Shown here: one piece after another, positions 1 to 12,055 of the stretch
Layout of the letters: each line of letters opens with the position of its first letter
Numbering within the stretch: the first letter of the stretch is position 1
NCBI RefSeq assembly: GCF_000278155.1
Contig: NZ_JH725095.1
Location: forward strand, 248,001-312,000
Source of the DNA: Bartonella doshiae NCTC 12862 = ATCC 700133
GTDB taxonomy: Bacteria; Pseudomonadota; Alphaproteobacteria; Rhizobiales; Rhizobiaceae
Direction: 5' to 3'
DNA length: 64,000 nucleotides
The notes under the pieces: model-generated
What the model was told of the DNA's origin: nothing
Seen by the model: only the letters and a program-made list of their open reading frames with translations
Databases searched by the model: none
Program-made: the position numbers and the translations under genes

Positions 1-270
1 ATTTCCGTATATGTTTTCTCTGCTAATTTCGAACGACCAGTTTCTTTATAAATCTGTACTAATGCCTCACGCTGTTGAAACATTTTAACTAAAAGAGACA
101 TCTAAATCTGGTAATCATCTATCTCTAACTTTCCTTCTCCACGACAAAGTATAATGATCTCTAACCGCAACACCCATTAAACGAAGTGTAGCAAGACGTG
201 TCTTATCCTGGATCTTCAAAGCAACTTTGAGCGCCACATCAATTTGGTCACACAACGTTGATTTACTCAA
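1..270 (-). pseudogene. YqeY/GatB-like protein, degraded, runs off window
   Basis: Reading the minus strand gives the start of a YqeY-family (GatB/YqeY domain) protein: a segment with DVALKVALKIQDKTRLATLR is followed after a frameshift near 145-150 by RGEGKLEIDDYQI, then a TAG stop at 102-104, then VKMFQQREALVQIYKETGRS in the same frame. These match the family's N-terminal helix, the GKG-like turn and the region around its conserved VKQR segment. One frameshift and one in-frame stop show the gene is dead. No ATG precedes it; a TTG at 268-270 is the only plausible start. YqeY homologues lie divergently from carA in many related genomes, as here. The C-terminal half is outside the window. Confidence 0.75.
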
Positions 271-518
271 TTCTGTTCAAGAAGAAAAACAGCTTCTAAC
301 CAATCTTTCTACATCTTGCAATGCATAATAAAATAATTAGTATTCTCAACTCTTAGAAAATCTAAAAAAGAGGACTTTACCTCTTCATGGAATAGACCTA
401 TACTCCCGGTCTCAAGCGAAACATTGCAAAAACACTATACACAACATCTGTTATAGTTGTGCTTTTTGTGTAACGTGGATTATTATACCTTTCAGAGAAT
501 GAATTGTGGGCGCACACT
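271..518. other. carA upstream non-coding region
   Basis: This AT-rich spacer lies between the decayed yqeY and carA and should contain the carA promoter. I see no strong sigma70 hexamer pair, operator or terminator that I could defend. No good Shine-Dalgarno sequence precedes the carA ATG at 519. Confidence 0.4.
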
Positions 519-1715
519 ATGACACAAACTATACCTTCCTCTAATCCTTGGAGTGTAAAAAAACCGACAGCTCTCTTGGTGCTCGCAGATGGAACAGTTA
601 TTGAAGGAAAAGGAGCGGGTGCGACAGGTATTGCTGAAGCTGAAATTTGTTTCAATACTGCTATGACAGGTTATGAAGAAATCCTCACAGATCCTTCATA
701 TACACAGCAAATCATTAATTTTACTTTTCCTCATATAGGTAATGTTGGTGCAAATAGTGAAGATCTTGAAGATCTCACTCCCATAAACTGCCATGGTGCA
801 GTCGGTGCGGTTTTCAAAGCGGACATTACGAATCCCTCTAATTACCGCGCAAATGAAAATCTTCATCAGTGGCTCAAAGCACGTAAAATTATTGCACTTT
901 GCGGTATTGATACACGTGCATTAACTATTCTTATCCGTGAAAGAGGTGCACAAAATGCCATCATTGCACATAATCCCAATGGAAATTTTGATATCCCTTC
1001 TTTACAAGAGCGTGCACGAAAATGGTCTGGTCTCGTTAATCTAGATCTTACGAAGGAAGTGACATCACATCCTTTAAGACAATGGGATGAAAAGACGTGG
1101 CTATGGGATAAAGGATATAGTACAAATAGTGTGCACAATTTTCATATCGTTGCAATTGACTATGGCATTAAGCGCAATATTCTTCGCCTTATGGCCACAC
1201 AAGGAGCACGCATTACTGTTGTGCCTGCACAAACAAATGCAGAAGAAATTCTGGCAATGAATCCTGACGGTATTTTTCTTTCCAACGGTCCTGGAGATCC
1301 AGCTGCTACAGCTGAATACGCTGTTCCAACTATAAAAACGCTCATCGATCGCAATTTACCACTTTTCGGAATATGCCTTGGTCATCAACTTCTTGCTCTT
1401 ACGATTGGCGCAAAAACCACAAAAATGCACCAAGGACATCATGGTGCCAACCATCCTGTTAAAGATCTTAACACTGGAAAAGTTGAGATCGTATCAATGA
1501 ATCATGGTTTTACTGTAGATGCAACATCTCTACCAAAACATGTCCAAGAAACACATATTTCCCTCTTTGATGGTTCAAATTGCGGTATTCGAATCATTGG
1601 AAAACCGGTTTTTTCTGTTCAACACCACCCGGAAGCCTCTCCTGGACCACAAGACAGTCACTATTTGTTTCAGCGTTTTTCTGATCTTATTATGGATTAT
1701 AAAAAAATAGCTTAA
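519..1715 (+). CDS. carA: Carbamoyl-phosphate synthase small subunit
   Basis: This is the glutaminase subunit of carbamoyl-phosphate synthase; it releases ammonia from glutamine for CarB, feeding arginine and pyrimidine synthesis in the cytoplasm. The 398-residue product has the usual two halves: an N-terminal CPSase small-chain domain (about 20-160) and a class I glutamine amidotransferase domain (about 210-395). The nucleophile sits in GICLGHQ (Cys286) and the other catalytic residues in HHPEASPG (His370, Glu372). A TTG at 504 would add five residues, but the ATG at 519 gives the normal family start. carA and carB are separated here by about 2.2 kb and a divergently oriented transporter, so they are not one operon. 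Confidence 0.97.
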   Translation: MTQTIPSSNPWSVKKPTALLVLADGTVIEGKGAGATGIAEAEICFNTAMTGYEEILTDPSYTQQIINFTFPHIGNVGANSEDLEDLTPINCHGAVGAVFKADITNPSNYRANENLHQWLKARKIIALCGIDTRALTILIRERGAQNAIIAHNPNGNFDIPSLQERARKWSGLVNLDLTKEVTSHPLRQWDEKTWLWDKGYSTNSVHNFHIVAIDYGIKRNILRLMATQGARITVVPAQTNAEEILAMNPDGIFLSNGPGDPAATAEYAVPTIKTLIDRNLPLFGICLGHQLLALTIGAKTTKMHQGHHGANHPVKDLNTGKVEIVSMNHGFTVDATSLPKHVQETHISLFDGSNCGIRIIGKPVFSVQHHPEASPGPQDSHYLFQRFSDLIMDYKKIA

Positions 1716-1898
1716 TCAAAGTAATTTATCTTTTAAACTTAAACTCCCTTTTTCAAATTATATCTCTTTGCTGCGCACACATCTGTTACTTTTGCATACA
1801 CTCAAAGAGTGTAATCTGCTTATAAAATGATAAACTTTTCATTTTTGTATTGTCTCAGAATAATATCTTTTTTCGCTCGAATCCTAAGTCCTGAGAGA

Positions 1899-3119
1899 TT
1901 AACGTACTCGTAAAACAAAAACTATCGTCGTAATGACAAGTACAAAAAAGCTTCCCACAAAAGGAGCACCAGAAAAATGCAACAATGTATCTTCATGTGT
2001 AAACTGTTCAAAGAGAAGCATATAAAAAATAGGACCAAATATTGAACTTAATGAAAGAACAGATGTCATTGCTCCCTGCAATTCTCCTTGAGCATTTGCT
2101 GGAACCTGTGCTGAAGCGATAGCGCGCATAGGTGCGTGAACAAGGTATTCAAGCATTGTACATGCAGACACCACATAAACCATCCACCCTTGTGTTGCAC
2201 ATGTATAGCCGAGCATAGCAGCCGATGCGAATATAAGTCCCACCATCGCAATAGACCAATTACTCCATCGTTTAGAAAAATAAGGCAAAACAAAAATGAT
2301 CACAAGAAACTGCCCCATACCGAAAACAGTATAGGACAATCCAATAGACAAGGTGTCCCAATCATAACGTTCTTTAGCAACAAATGCCCAAATACTTGGC
2401 CATACAGATTCCGCAAACCAGTAAAGAAAAAAGACTAACAACACCCAAAGAACCGTTGGATATTGCTTCATTTGCAAAAATGCCCCTAAAGGATTTGCAC
2501 GTTTAATATCAAAAGAACGCCTATTTTGCACAGAGAGAGTTTCTGGAAGCATAACCCATGCAAAAATAAAATTAATAAGTGAAAAAATAGCTGCAAAATA
2601 AAACGGTATACGCGGACTAAATTGACCTAAAAAACCACCAATAAACGAACCTAAAATAAACCCCAATGCAGACGCAATTCCTAACAAACCAAAATTGCGC
2701 GTACGTGTTTTGTCATCAGATATATCGGCAAGATAAGCTGTACAGATTGCAAAGCTCGCACCACTTACCCCAGATAGAAGACGCCCTATAAACAAGATAG
2801 AACAACTCCACGCTAAAGCACATATGAAGTTATCAAGAGCAAAACTAATAATAGAAATAAGCAAAATAGGACGACGACCATAACAATCAGAAAGATTACC
2901 AATAACAGGAGCAAACAAAAACTGCATCACTGAATAAGCCACAAGTAATCTCCCTCTTTCCAACGAGGAAGTACCAATATCCTTTCCTGTCAATTGAGCG
3001 AAATATTCAGGTAAAATAGGGCTAATGATTGCGATACCAATAATATCCAGTACCAAAGTAATGAAAACTAAAATGAGCCCACGTTGGACAAGTTTAGAAT
3101 TGAGCTTTTGATCTTCCAT
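1899..3119 (-). CDS. MFS transporter, TetA-like drug/H+ antiporter family
   Basis: This is an inner-membrane proton-coupled exporter of the major facilitator superfamily, closest in pattern to the TCR/TetA group. The roughly 406-residue protein has about twelve hydrophobic segments. The loop between segments 2 and 3 carries motif A (GNLSDCYGRRPILL), and the first helix region reads LDIIGIAIISPILPEY, as in tetracycline/H+ antiporters. The open frame extends upstream to 3173, but the ATG at 3117-3119 (MEDQKLNSK) gives a typical short cytoplasmic N-terminus. It stands alone between carA and carB on the opposite strand. Substrate is unknown; resistance to tetracycline should not be assumed from family membership. 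Confidence 0.85.
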   Translation of the reverse strand: MEDQKLNSKLVQRGLILVFITLVLDIIGIAIISPILPEYFAQLTGKDIGTSSLERGRLLVAYSVMQFLFAPVIGNLSDCYGRRPILLISIISFALDNFICALAWSCSILFIGRLLSGVSGASFAICTAYLADISDDKTRTRNFGLLGIASALGFILGSFIGGFLGQFSPRIPFYFAAIFSLINFIFAWVMLPETLSVQNRRSFDIKRANPLGAFLQMKQYPTVLWVLLVFFLYWFAESVWPSIWAFVAKERYDWDTLSIGLSYTVFGMGQFLVIIFVLPYFSKRWSNWSIAMVGLIFASAAMLGYTCATQGWMVYVVSACTMLEYLVHAPMRAIASAQVPANAQGELQGAMTSVLSLSSIFGPIFYMLLFEQFTHEDTLLHFSGAPFVGSFFVLVITTIVFVLRVR

Positions 3120-3173
3120 AGCATACACACTGTTTTGTATACATACTATTTTCTCCGTTACCTTTAGATCCAT

Positions 3174-3938
3174 CCTATTTTAGAAGCTATTACATAGCAC
3201 AAATTCTTCTAGCATAAAACGATAACAAAAAATTCGAGAAAGGATGAGCTAATATAGAGCATTTCAACATTTTTTAAAGCATCACGATCCATTTTATTAA
3301 TCAACTTTAGCACAGCTTGCAAAATAATTATTATCAAAAAGTTCAATGAAATCTTAGCTATAACGCATTATACATCATAATGAAAAAACTTTAAAACATT
3401 AAGATAGTTCTCTCTTCCATGCACATGCTCTAGGATCAAAAGAGCATCATGAAAATATATAATATCATCCTTAATACCCCATATGATGTTCGCAGAATAT
3501 TGCACCCTAAAAACTCTTTACAGCCAATATTGTTAAGAAAAATCACCAGAATAATCTATTATTAAACATGCCATTTCTCCCTATACAAATGCACCATTCC
3601 ACAATACGCTTACTAAAAGAGAAATATCACGAACAATACAAATGCATAAAGGGATATAGCAACGAACATAATAGTAAATAAGCATCGTATCATACTATGA
3701 TATGCGCTTCATAACGTGCATACAAAACCTCTTTAAAACATTAAAGAATTTTCATTTTTCGTAAAGGATTACTTGTATTTTCTCACCCCATTATTTTTGT
3801 TTTCATGAAAAAAAACAGGGAAAAGGTATTTTAGTGCTTACTTTCTTTATTTATTAACCTATAAAACAGCGTTAGCCTCGAAATTTAAATATTCAGCTTA
3901 CTGCAATAGCGCACGAATGTTTATCATAGGAAAAAACC
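3174..3938. other. Long intergenic region before carB
   Basis: About 765 bases, very AT-rich, between two divergent genes. I read both strands and found no recognisable protein remnant, tRNA or strong terminator. It must hold the promoters for carB and for the transporter. Confidence 0.5.
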
Positions 3939-6900
3939 ATGCCAAAACGCACAGATATAAAATCTATTCTTATCATTGGAGCAGGACCTATTATCATTGG
4001 TCAAGCATGTGAATTTGACTATTCAGGTACTCAAGCATGTAAGGCGTTAAAAGAAGAAGGCTACCGAATTATTCTGGTTAATTCCAATCCAGCCACCATT
4101 ATGACAGACCCAGATTTAGCCGATGCAACCTATATTGAACCCATTACTCCTGAAATAGTGGCTCAAATTATCGCTCGCGAACGCCCTGATGCCCTTTTAC
4201 CAACAATGGGAGGACAAACAGCGCTCAATACTGCCTTATCATTAAAACGTATGGGAATTTTAGACCGTTATCATGTTGAAATGATAGGCGCAAATGCTGA
4301 TGCTATTGATAAAGCTGAAGATCGTGCCTTATTTCGTCAAGCAATCGCAAAGATTGGTTTAGAAACACCGCGTTCTATGTTAGCCAATGCGACTGAACTT
4401 AAAGAAGAAAACCGCCGATTACACGCAAAAACGCGCGATGAACTTAAAGCAAAACTTTCCGGCGATGCGCTTAACCAAGCCCTAGAAGAACTTGATCACT
4501 ATTGGCGTCAAACAGAAGCAGACCGGAAACAACATTATATAGCACATGCCACAGCAAAAGCAGTTCAAGCTCTTGATACTATTGGCCTTCCAGCCATTAT
4601 CCGTCCTTCGTTCACGCTTGGAGGTACCGGTGGTGGCATTGCTTATAATCGCTCTGAATTTTATGAAATCATTGAACGCGGTCTTGAAGCTTCACCCACC
4701 ACTGAAGTTTTGATTGAAGAAAGTGTTTTGGGATGGAAAGAATATGAGATGGAAGTTGTTCGCGATAAAAACGACAACTGTATCATCGTTTGTTCAATTG
4801 AAAACATCGATCCTATGGGTATTCATACCGGTGATTCCATCACCGTAGCCCCTGCCCTCACCTTAACTGATAAAGAATATCAGTGTATGCGCAACGCTTC
4901 AATTGCGATACTGCGTGAAATTGGAGTTGAAACCGGTGGATCTAACGTACAGTTTGCTGTTAATCCTGAAAATGGACGCCTCATTGTTATTGAAATGAAT
5001 CCACGTGTTTCCCGTTCCTCAGCTCTTGCCTCAAAAGCAACAGGTTTTCCAATTGCTAAGATAGCAGCTAAACTAGCAGTCGGATATACGCTTGATGAAT
5101 TAAAAAATGATATCACCGGTGGTGTAACACCAGCGTCATTTGAGCCTTCTATTGACTATATTGTTACCAAAATTCCTCGTTTTGCTTTCGAAAAGTTTCC
5201 TGGTTCATCTCCTGTCTTAACAACAGCAATGAAATCTGTAGGGGAAGTTATGGCAATCGGTCGTACTTTTCAAGAATCTCTACAAAAAGCTCTCCGTGGA
5301 CTTGAAACAGGTCTTACCGGTCTTGACGAAATTGTAATTCCCGAACATGCTGAAGGTGATGAGAAAAATTCCATACGCTCCGCCATTGCAATCCCGAGTC
5401 CTGACCGTCTGCGTTACATAGCCCAAGCAATGCGTATGGGGTTACCCCTGAATGAAATTCATCAAATTAGCAAAATTGATCCATGGTTTTTGGAACAAAT
5501 CTCCTCCATAATTGAAATGGAGCAGCGTATTCGTATCCATGGATTACCCAAAGACACAGATAATCTACGTATGTTAAAAGCTATGGGCTTTTCGGATGCA
5601 CGATTAGCAACCCTGACAGGCCAAGAACCCGATAATATTGCTGCTTTGCGTAAATCGCTTAATGTTAAACATGTTTTTAAACGGATTGACACTTGTGCAG
5701 CTGAATTTTCTTCACCTACAGCATATATGTATTCAACATATGAGGTACCCTTTGCAGGCATCGGATACTCAGAAGCACGAATTTCTGAACGCAAAAAAAT
5801 TGCCATTTTAGGTGGAGGGCCAAACCGTATCGGACAAGGCATTGAGTTTGATTATTGTTGCTGCCATGCTGCTTTTGCTCTGCGTGATGCAGGCTTTGAA
5901 GCAATTATGATTAACTGTAATCCTGAAACAGTTTCAACTGACTATGATACGTCGGATCGTCTTTATTTTGAATCTTTAACAACAGAAGATGTTCTTGCTA
6001 TTTTAGAAACAGAACAGAAAAAAGGAGAATTGGTTGGAGTCATTGTTCAGTTTGGCGGACAAACTCCATTAAAACTAGCAAAAGTACTAGAAAAACATCA
6101 CATTCCTATTTTAGGAACTTCACCCGACGCCATTGATTTAGCAGAAGACAGAGACCGCTTTCAAAAATTATTATTCAAGCTTCATTTAACACAACCTAAA
6201 AATGGTATTGCCTATTCAGTTGAACAAGCACACCTCATTGCCCATGAACTAGGATTTCCATTGGTTGTACGTCCCTCTTATGTTTTAGGGGGGCGTGCTA
6301 TGCAAATTATCCGAGATGAGCGTAGTTTGCAAAATTACTTGCTTGAAAATGTACCTGATTTGGTATCAGAAGATATCAAAGCACGCTATCCTAACAATAA
6401 AACCAATCAGCTCAATACACTACTCAGTAAAAATCCACTTTTATTCGATACCTATCTGACAAAAGCAATTGAAGTTGATGTTGACTGTCTGTGTGATGGA
6501 AAAGAAACGTTAGTCGTTGGTATTATGGAACACATTGAAGAAGCAGGAATCCACTCTGGTGATTCAGCCTGTTCTTTACCCGTACGTACGCTCTCAAATG
6601 AATTGATCATTGAATTAGAACGTCAAACAAAAGCGTTAGCAGAAGCACTTCATGTTCGTGGTTTGATGAATGTGCAATATGCCATTAAAGATGATACAAT
6701 CTATGTCTTAGAAGTTAATCCTCGTGCTTCACGTACTGTACCATTCGTAGCAAAGACGATCGGTCGTCCCATCGCTAAAATGGCCACACGCATTATGGCA
6801 GGAGAAACGCTCCATGATGCTCTTCAAGCTTATGGAGGATTACCCTCTTCACAACAAAAACAGCGTATTGCTGTCAAAGAATCCGTTTTTCCTTTTGCAC

Positions 6901-7424
6901 GTTTTCCAGGTGTTGATACGCTTCTGGGACCGGAAATGCGCTCAACCGGTGAGGTAATGGGACTTGATTATGAATTTGCCCTTGCTTTTGCTAAAGCCCA
7001 ACTTGGAGCTGGTGTTGAACTTCCAAAAGAGGGAACTTTATTTGTTTCTGTAAGAGATGAAGACAAAAAACGCATCTTAGAACCTGTAAAACGTTTAACT
7101 GAACTTGGCTTTTTGGTTTTAGCAACAAGTGGAACACAAAAATTTCTTACCGAACATCATGTTAAGGCAGAAAAAATCAATAAAGTACTAGAAGGGCATC
7201 CCCATATTGAAGATGCTATTCGTAATCGACAAATTCATTTGATTTTTAATACAACCAACACAGCCAGTGCTATCTCAGACTCAAAATCATTACGCCACGC
7301 AGCGCTCATGCAAAAAGTCCCCTATTATACAACAATGGCTGGAGCTGAATCTGCAGTACAAGCTATCGAAGCACTCAAGAAAAGTAACCTTGAAGTGCGC
7401 GCGTTGCAAAGCTATTTCACTTAG
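3939..7424 (+). CDS. carB: Carbamoyl-phosphate synthase large subunit
   Basis: This is the synthetase subunit that makes carbamoyl phosphate from bicarbonate, ATP and ammonia delivered by CarA. The protein has 1161 residues, longer than the roughly 1070 of enteric CarB. The extra length is partly a charged insertion at about 155-205 inside the first ATP-grasp unit, which I associate with Rhizobiales homologues. Two homologous halves are visible: an N-terminal unit beginning [20 protein letters not shown], and a second beginning [19 protein letters not shown] (about 630 onward). A C-terminal MGS-like regulatory domain follows (about 1010-1161, with [17 protein letters not shown]). The ATG at 3939 starts the standard [10 protein letters not shown]. 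No attenuator is evident upstream. Confidence 0.97.
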   Translation: MPKRTDIKSILIIGAGPIIIGQACEFDYSGTQACKALKEEGYRIILVNSNPATIMTDPDLADATYIEPITPEIVAQIIARERPDALLPTMGGQTALNTALSLKRMGILDRYHVEMIGANADAIDKAEDRALFRQAIAKIGLETPRSMLANATELKEENRRLHAKTRDELKAKLSGDALNQALEELDHYWRQTEADRKQHYIAHATAKAVQALDTIGLPAIIRPSFTLGGTGGGIAYNRSEFYEIIERGLEASPTTEVLIEESVLGWKEYEMEVVRDKNDNCIIVCSIENIDPMGIHTGDSITVAPALTLTDKEYQCMRNASIAILREIGVETGGSNVQFAVNPENGRLIVIEMNPRVSRSSALASKATGFPIAKIAAKLAVGYTLDELKNDITGGVTPASFEPSIDYIVTKIPRFAFEKFPGSSPVLTTAMKSVGEVMAIGRTFQESLQKALRGLETGLTGLDEIVIPEHAEGDEKNSIRSAIAIPSPDRLRYIAQAMRMGLPLNEIHQISKIDPWFLEQISSIIEMEQRIRIHGLPKDTDNLRMLKAMGFSDARLATLTGQEPDNIAALRKSLNVKHVFKRIDTCAAEFSSPTAYMYSTYEVPFAGIGYSEARISERKKIAILGGGPNRIGQGIEFDYCCCHAAFALRDAGFEAIMINCNPETVSTDYDTSDRLYFESLTTEDVLAILETEQKKGELVGVIVQFGGQTPLKLAKVLEKHHIPILGTSPDAIDLAEDRDRFQKLLFKLHLTQPKNGIAYSVEQAHLIAHELGFPLVVRPSYVLGGRAMQIIRDERSLQNYLLENVPDLVSEDIKARYPNNKTNQLNTLLSKNPLLFDTYLTKAIEVDVDCLCDGKETLVVGIMEHIEEAGIHSGDSACSLPVRTLSNELIIELERQTKALAEALHVRGLMNVQYAIKDDTIYVLEVNPRASRTVPFVAKTIGRPIAKMATRIMAGETLHDALQAYGGLPSSQQKQRIAVKESVFPFARFPGVDTLLGPEMRSTGEVMGLDYEFALAFAKAQLGAGVELPKEGTLFVSVRDEDKKRILEPVKRLTELGFLVLATSGTQKFLTEHHVKAEKINKVLEGHPHIEDAIRNRQIHLIFNTTNTASAISDSKSLRHAALMQKVPYYTTMAGAESAVQAIEALKKSNLEVRALQSYFT

Positions 7425-7676
7425 AGTTTTTCCACGTCACAAAAACTACTCTCTTTTATACCCTCTCAATCTTTTCTTTATATAAAAGTATAGATTAAGA
7501 CTTGCTTTTTATCTTAAAAACCTTTATATGGAATCTATCGAATTTTCGGTTATGTGACTTTCTTTCCTGTGCGATCTGCACTTTCGACGAAACTTCTCCC
7601 ACCTAATTTCGATCTAAAGGCGTATTGGAATATTTTGGTTTCAGTACATAACATTATATATTCTAAGGAGTTTCCT

Positions 7677-7886
7677 ATGTCTACAGGAACAGTTAAGTGG
7701 TTTAATACAACAAAAGGTTTTGGATTTATTCAGCCTAGTGATGGAAGTGCAGATGTATTTGTGCACATTTCTGCTGTCGAACGTTCTGGCTTAAATAATC
7801 TTAATGAAGGGCAAAAGATTTCCTATGACGTTCTTCAAGATCGTCGTTCGGGGAAATTTGCTGCTGGTAATCTTACAGCCCTTTGA
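7677..7886 (+). CDS. Cold-shock domain protein
   Basis: A 69-residue CspA-type protein that binds single-stranded nucleic acid, likely an RNA chaperone. The whole protein is one cold-shock OB-fold: GTVKWFNTTKGFGFIQP carries RNP1 (KGFGFI) and DVFVHISAVE carries RNP2. The start is the ATG at 7677 preceded by TAAGGAG at 7664-7670; the longer in-frame upstream extension has no family similarity. It is monocistronic, with a roughly 250-base leader after carB and a strong terminator downstream. Long leaders are common in cold-regulated csp genes, so leader control is possible but not shown. Confidence 0.95.
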   Translation: MSTGTVKWFNTTKGFGFIQPSDGSADVFVHISAVERSGLNNLNEGQKISYDVLQDRRSGKFAAGNLTAL

Positions 7887-7910
7887 TCTTTCGATCCTGT
7901 AATATTCTTT

Positions 7911-7945
7911 AAAAAATCTTCATCTTTACAGATGGAGATTTTTTT
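7911..7945 (+). terminator. Intrinsic terminator of the cold-shock gene
   Basis: AAAAAATCTTCATC and GATGGAGATTTTTT pair almost perfectly around a six-base loop (TTTACA) and end in a T run. It lies 25 bases after the csp stop codon. Confidence 0.85.
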
Positions 7946-8150
7946 ATAAAGTGAAGCACTCTTTCTCTCTCTTGCATAATTGTCACGTCTTCCTCGCCCT
8001 TCACCTAAAGCTTTCATAAAAACAAAAAACAGTTTCCTTAAGCTATCTAAGAAACAGTGCAACAAAATCTGTATCTGAAATAAAATTTCCTAAAAATTTT
8101 TTCACAATTTCTTATTGCATACAACGTAATCTCTTATAGAATACTTCTAA

Positions 8151-9392
<1,242 letters not shown>

Positions 9393-9940
9393 AATTCTAA
9401 GTATTATCTGTCATGCAAACTTTGTAGTTAAATGTTAGGATATCTAATTTTCTCGACCACTGGGTTATAATATACAGAAATAATTCTATAGAGAAATGTA
9501 TTTTAACAAAATTGCACAGGAATATATGCTGCTACCAAAATCAAAGAAGTTTTTAGCTATTCTTTCCAAATGAATGAATACAAGGAATTTTAAAGAAGAT
9601 ATTCATAAAAAATACATCCTTATCTTCTTGCTCTAATGAAAGGTAAACCATTAACTGTTATAACTTTATGAATAAAGAATTCTTATCACATACTTATAAG
9701 ATTTGCACGTACTTAGCCATTTATGACCTGTAACATTTTACATCCATCAATGTTATAACCTGATAAGTATAAAACTTTTCTACTTTACAAAAGCTATCAT
9801 AATAGCAAATATTTTACAAAGCTTTGAAAGCAAATTTTAGGACGCATAAATATTTTTCACATTCATAATTTTTTACAACCTTGTCCTTATCATCCCCCTA
9901 ATAGCTAATAGAGATCTTTATTTTTAGATACTTTTTCAGA
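9393..9940. other. Intergenic region, nothing recognised
   Basis: Roughly 550 AT-rich bases between the aminotransferase stop and the terminator of the small RNA on the other strand. I see no coding remnant on either strand. Confidence 0.45.
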
Positions 9941-10060
9941 ATAAAAAAAGCCGGACAAAAAGTCCGGCAAATTGAGAAGATCCACAGAGATAAAATCAAT
10001 CTTACAGATCCTCATAAGGGAACACTCAAGAAAATGCAATGGGAGGCAACATAATCAAGA
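9941..10060 (-). ncRNA. abcR: Probable AbcR-type (alpha-r15) trans-acting sRNA
   Basis: On the minus strand, a -10-like TAAAAT (plus 10067-10072) predicts a transcript starting near 10060 and ending at a strong terminator near 9941, about 120 nt, the size of rhizobial AbcR RNAs. It contains two pyrimidine-rich anti-Shine-Dalgarno motifs, CCTCCCA (opposite 10040-10046) and TTCCCTT (opposite 10015-10021), which AbcR RNAs use to block ABC-transporter and other mRNAs with Hfq. It flanks the vtlR homologue directly. In Brucella abcR2 flanks vtlR and depends on it. No open frame of note lies inside. The identification rests on position, size and motifs, not on a covariance search. Confidence 0.65.
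9942..9968 (-). terminator. Intrinsic terminator of the sRNA and possibly vtlR
   Basis: GCCGGAC (9950-9956) pairs perfectly with GTCCGGC (9962-9968) around AAAAA. On the minus strand the hairpin is followed by a seven-base T run. It lies about 170 bases past the vtlR stop codon. Confidence 0.9.
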
Positions 10061-10116
10061 GATGCTATTTTATGTCACTTTATAGAGCAAAGCACAATAA
10101 AGACTTAAGCGTACCT

Positions 10117-10137
10117 GCTATGCAATAAATACATAGC
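10117..10137. promoter_or_regulatory. Candidate LysR-type operator upstream of the sRNA
   Basis: GCTATG-N9-CATAGC is a perfect six-base dyad that contains a T-N11-A core (T10121, A10133), the generic LysR-type box. Its centre, near 10127, lies about 67 bases upstream of the predicted sRNA start (about 10060), which is where activating LysR proteins usually bind. It sits just beyond the vtlR stop codon. Confidence 0.5.
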
Positions 10138-10138
10138 T

Positions 10139-11044
10139 TTAAAAAGACCATTCACGTGCTTTTAAGAAGATATAATCACGAAAAGCATTAAGCTTTGCCA
10201 AATTTTTAAGAGCCTCCGGATAACAAAAAAAGGTATCAAAGGAAGGAATATCAACCATATCAGGGAAAAGACGCACAAGTCGCTCATCATTATTCACGAT
10301 ATAATCAGGCAGTACAGCAATACCAAAATCACACATAAGCGCTGTCTTGATTGAAATAATATTATTGATTTGTAAAACTGGGACCCGTGAAGATCCATCA
10401 CTTCTTCCAGCTTTTTCCAACCAGTTCAAACCAGATAAATAAGATGGGACAGGTTCACCGTATGAAATAATACGATGTGCATCGAGTTCAGATAATTTTT
10501 CTGGTTTACCGTAATTGACAAGATAATTTTTTGAAGCATAAACATGCATATGAATGGTAAATAATTTTCTTTGTATAAGATCTGGCTGTTGTGGTTGGTG
10601 TAAACGAACAGCACAATCTGCGTGGCGCATCGTCAAATCAAGCTCTTCATCAGCAAACAAAAGTTGAATCCGCATATCGGGATAAAGACTCAGGAATTCA
10701 GGCATACGCTCCACAAGCCACCCCGCCCCCATGCCAAAGGTTGATGTAACGCGCAACTGTCCTGTTGGTTTTTCGCAACTTTCACTCAATTTAGAGCGTA
10801 CATTTTCAAGCTTCATCAAAACATCATGCGCCGTACGATAGAGAATTTCACCCTGCTCTGTAAGAATTAAGCCACGCGCATGGCGCTGAAACAGGGATAC
10901 ACCAACTTCCTGTTCTAAAGCTGAAACTTGTCGTGAAATTGCCGATTGTGATAAATGCAACTTTTGAGCAGCATGCGTAAAAGAACCCGCCTCTGCCGCA
11001 GCATGAAAAACTCTCAATTTATCCCAATCCAATGGTAATGTCAC
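10139..11044 (-). CDS. vtlR: LysR-family regulator, VtlR/LsrB type
   Basis: A 301-residue LysR-type transcription factor. The N-terminal winged helix (about 5-65, with HLSQSAISRQVSALEQEVGV as recognition region) is followed by a periplasmic-binding-like effector domain (about 95-295). The opening MTLPLDWDKLRVFHAAAEAG and the C-terminal SFDTFFCYPEALKN follow the VtlR/LsrB group of Rhizobiales, required for virulence in Brucella and for redox responses in Sinorhizobium. Cysteines lie at 90, 144, 238 and 274; 144 and 238 are near positions discussed as redox sensors in LsrB. It lies 57 bases downstream of trxB on the same strand, probably in one operon. The likely target is the small RNA just downstream. 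Confidence 0.85.
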   Translation of the reverse strand: MTLPLDWDKLRVFHAAAEAGSFTHAAQKLHLSQSAISRQVSALEQEVGVSLFQRHARGLILTEQGEILYRTAHDVLMKLENVRSKLSESCEKPTGQLRVTSTFGMGAGWLVERMPEFLSLYPDMRIQLLFADEELDLTMRHADCAVRLHQPQQPDLIQRKLFTIHMHVYASKNYLVNYGKPEKLSELDAHRIISYGEPVPSYLSGLNWLEKAGRSDGSSRVPVLQINNIISIKTALMCDFGIAVLPDYIVNNDERLVRLFPDMVDIPSFDTFFCYPEALKNLAKLNAFRDYIFLKAREWSF

Positions 11045-11101
11045 GATTACTTTTACCCCTAATTTCTTTCATTTTTCTGATAGATATCTCTTTTTGACAT
11101 T

Positions 11102-12055
11102 CTATACAGACAAGCTCAAAAACTGTTCTGCCTCCAATGCTGCCATACATCCTCTCCCTGCTGCTGTAACAGCTTGGCGAAATATGTTATCTACAACATC
11201 TCCCGCAGCAAAAATACCAGAAACGCTTGTGGCTGTTGAATCTGGCGCAGTCCATAAGTATCCACCTGTTTTTTGTTTCAATTGCCCTTCAAACAAAGAG
11301 ACAGCAGGATCATGTCCGATAGCAATAAATACCCCCTCTGTATCCAGGTTACTCTCTTGACCAGTTTTAATATTTTTAAGACGTACTCCTGTTACCACAG
11401 CTCCCATTGGAGCATGCGCCGGTAAACCAACAATTTCTTCTACCACATGATCCCAAAGAACGCGTACATTATCACGCGCAAACAATCTATTTTGTAAAAT
11501 TTTCTCCGCCCGAAAATGATCCCTCCGATGAACCACGCTTACACTCTTGGCCAAATGCGATAAGTAAAGAGCTTCTTCAACAGCTGTATTCCCTCCTCCT
11601 ACAACAATGACATCCTTACCACGATAAAAAAAGCCATCACACGTTGCACAAGCAGAAACACCCCTCCCCATAAATGCCTGTTCGCTTTCTAAACCAAGCC
11701 AGCGAGCCTGCGCACCCGTAGCGATAATGAGCGCATCACAACAATACTGCGTTCCTGAATCTGCGTATATGGTAAAAGGACGCTTTGATAAATCAGCCTT
11801 TGTGATAATATCATAGATAATTTTTGTACCCATGTTTTCGGCTTGTTTTGCCATTTGTTCCATCAACCATGGTCCTTGAATTGGATCAGAAAAACCTGGG
11901 TAATTTTCAACTTCCGTTGTAATTGTCAACTGTCCACCCTGCTGTAATCCAGTAATCAAAACCGGACTAAGCATTGCCCTTGCTGCATAGATAGCTGCTG
12001 TATAACCAGCGGGCCCAGAACCAATAATAAGCAGCCGAACATGCGATTGTACCAT
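11102..12055 (-). CDS. trxB: Thioredoxin reductase
   Basis: An FAD- and NADPH-dependent enzyme that reduces thioredoxin in the cytoplasm. The 317-residue length is normal. The FAD-binding motif [15 protein letters not shown] lies near 12-26, the redox-active pair is in SACATCDG (Cys136, Cys139), the NADPH motif [15 protein letters not shown] is near 150-165, and the C-terminal FAD motif GIFAAGDV is near 280. Start ATG at 12055. It precedes vtlR in the same direction, linking disulfide reduction with a regulator that in relatives senses oxidants. Upstream to trkH lie about 290 non-coding bases. Confidence 0.96.
   Translation of the reverse strand: MVQSHVRLLIIGSGPAGYTAAIYAARAMLSPVLITGLQQGGQLTITTEVENYPGFSDPIQGPWLMEQMAKQAENMGTKIIYDIITKADLSKRPFTIYADSGTQYCCDALIIATGAQARWLGLESEQAFMGRGVSACATCDGFFYRGKDVIVVGGGNTAVEEALYLSHLAKSVSVVHRRDHFRAEKILQNRLFARDNVRVLWDHVVEEIVGLPAHAPMGAVVTGVRLKNIKTGQESNLDTEGVFIAIGHDPAVSLFEGQLKQKTGGYLWTAPDSTATSVSGIFAAGDVVDNIFRQAVTAAGRGCMAALEAEQFLSLSV

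Noticed and set aside
9960-10060. Short peptide frames in the AbcR-like RNA
   Set aside because: A few short minus-strand frames exist (for example one starting after CCCTT), but none has a ribosome site or convincing length.
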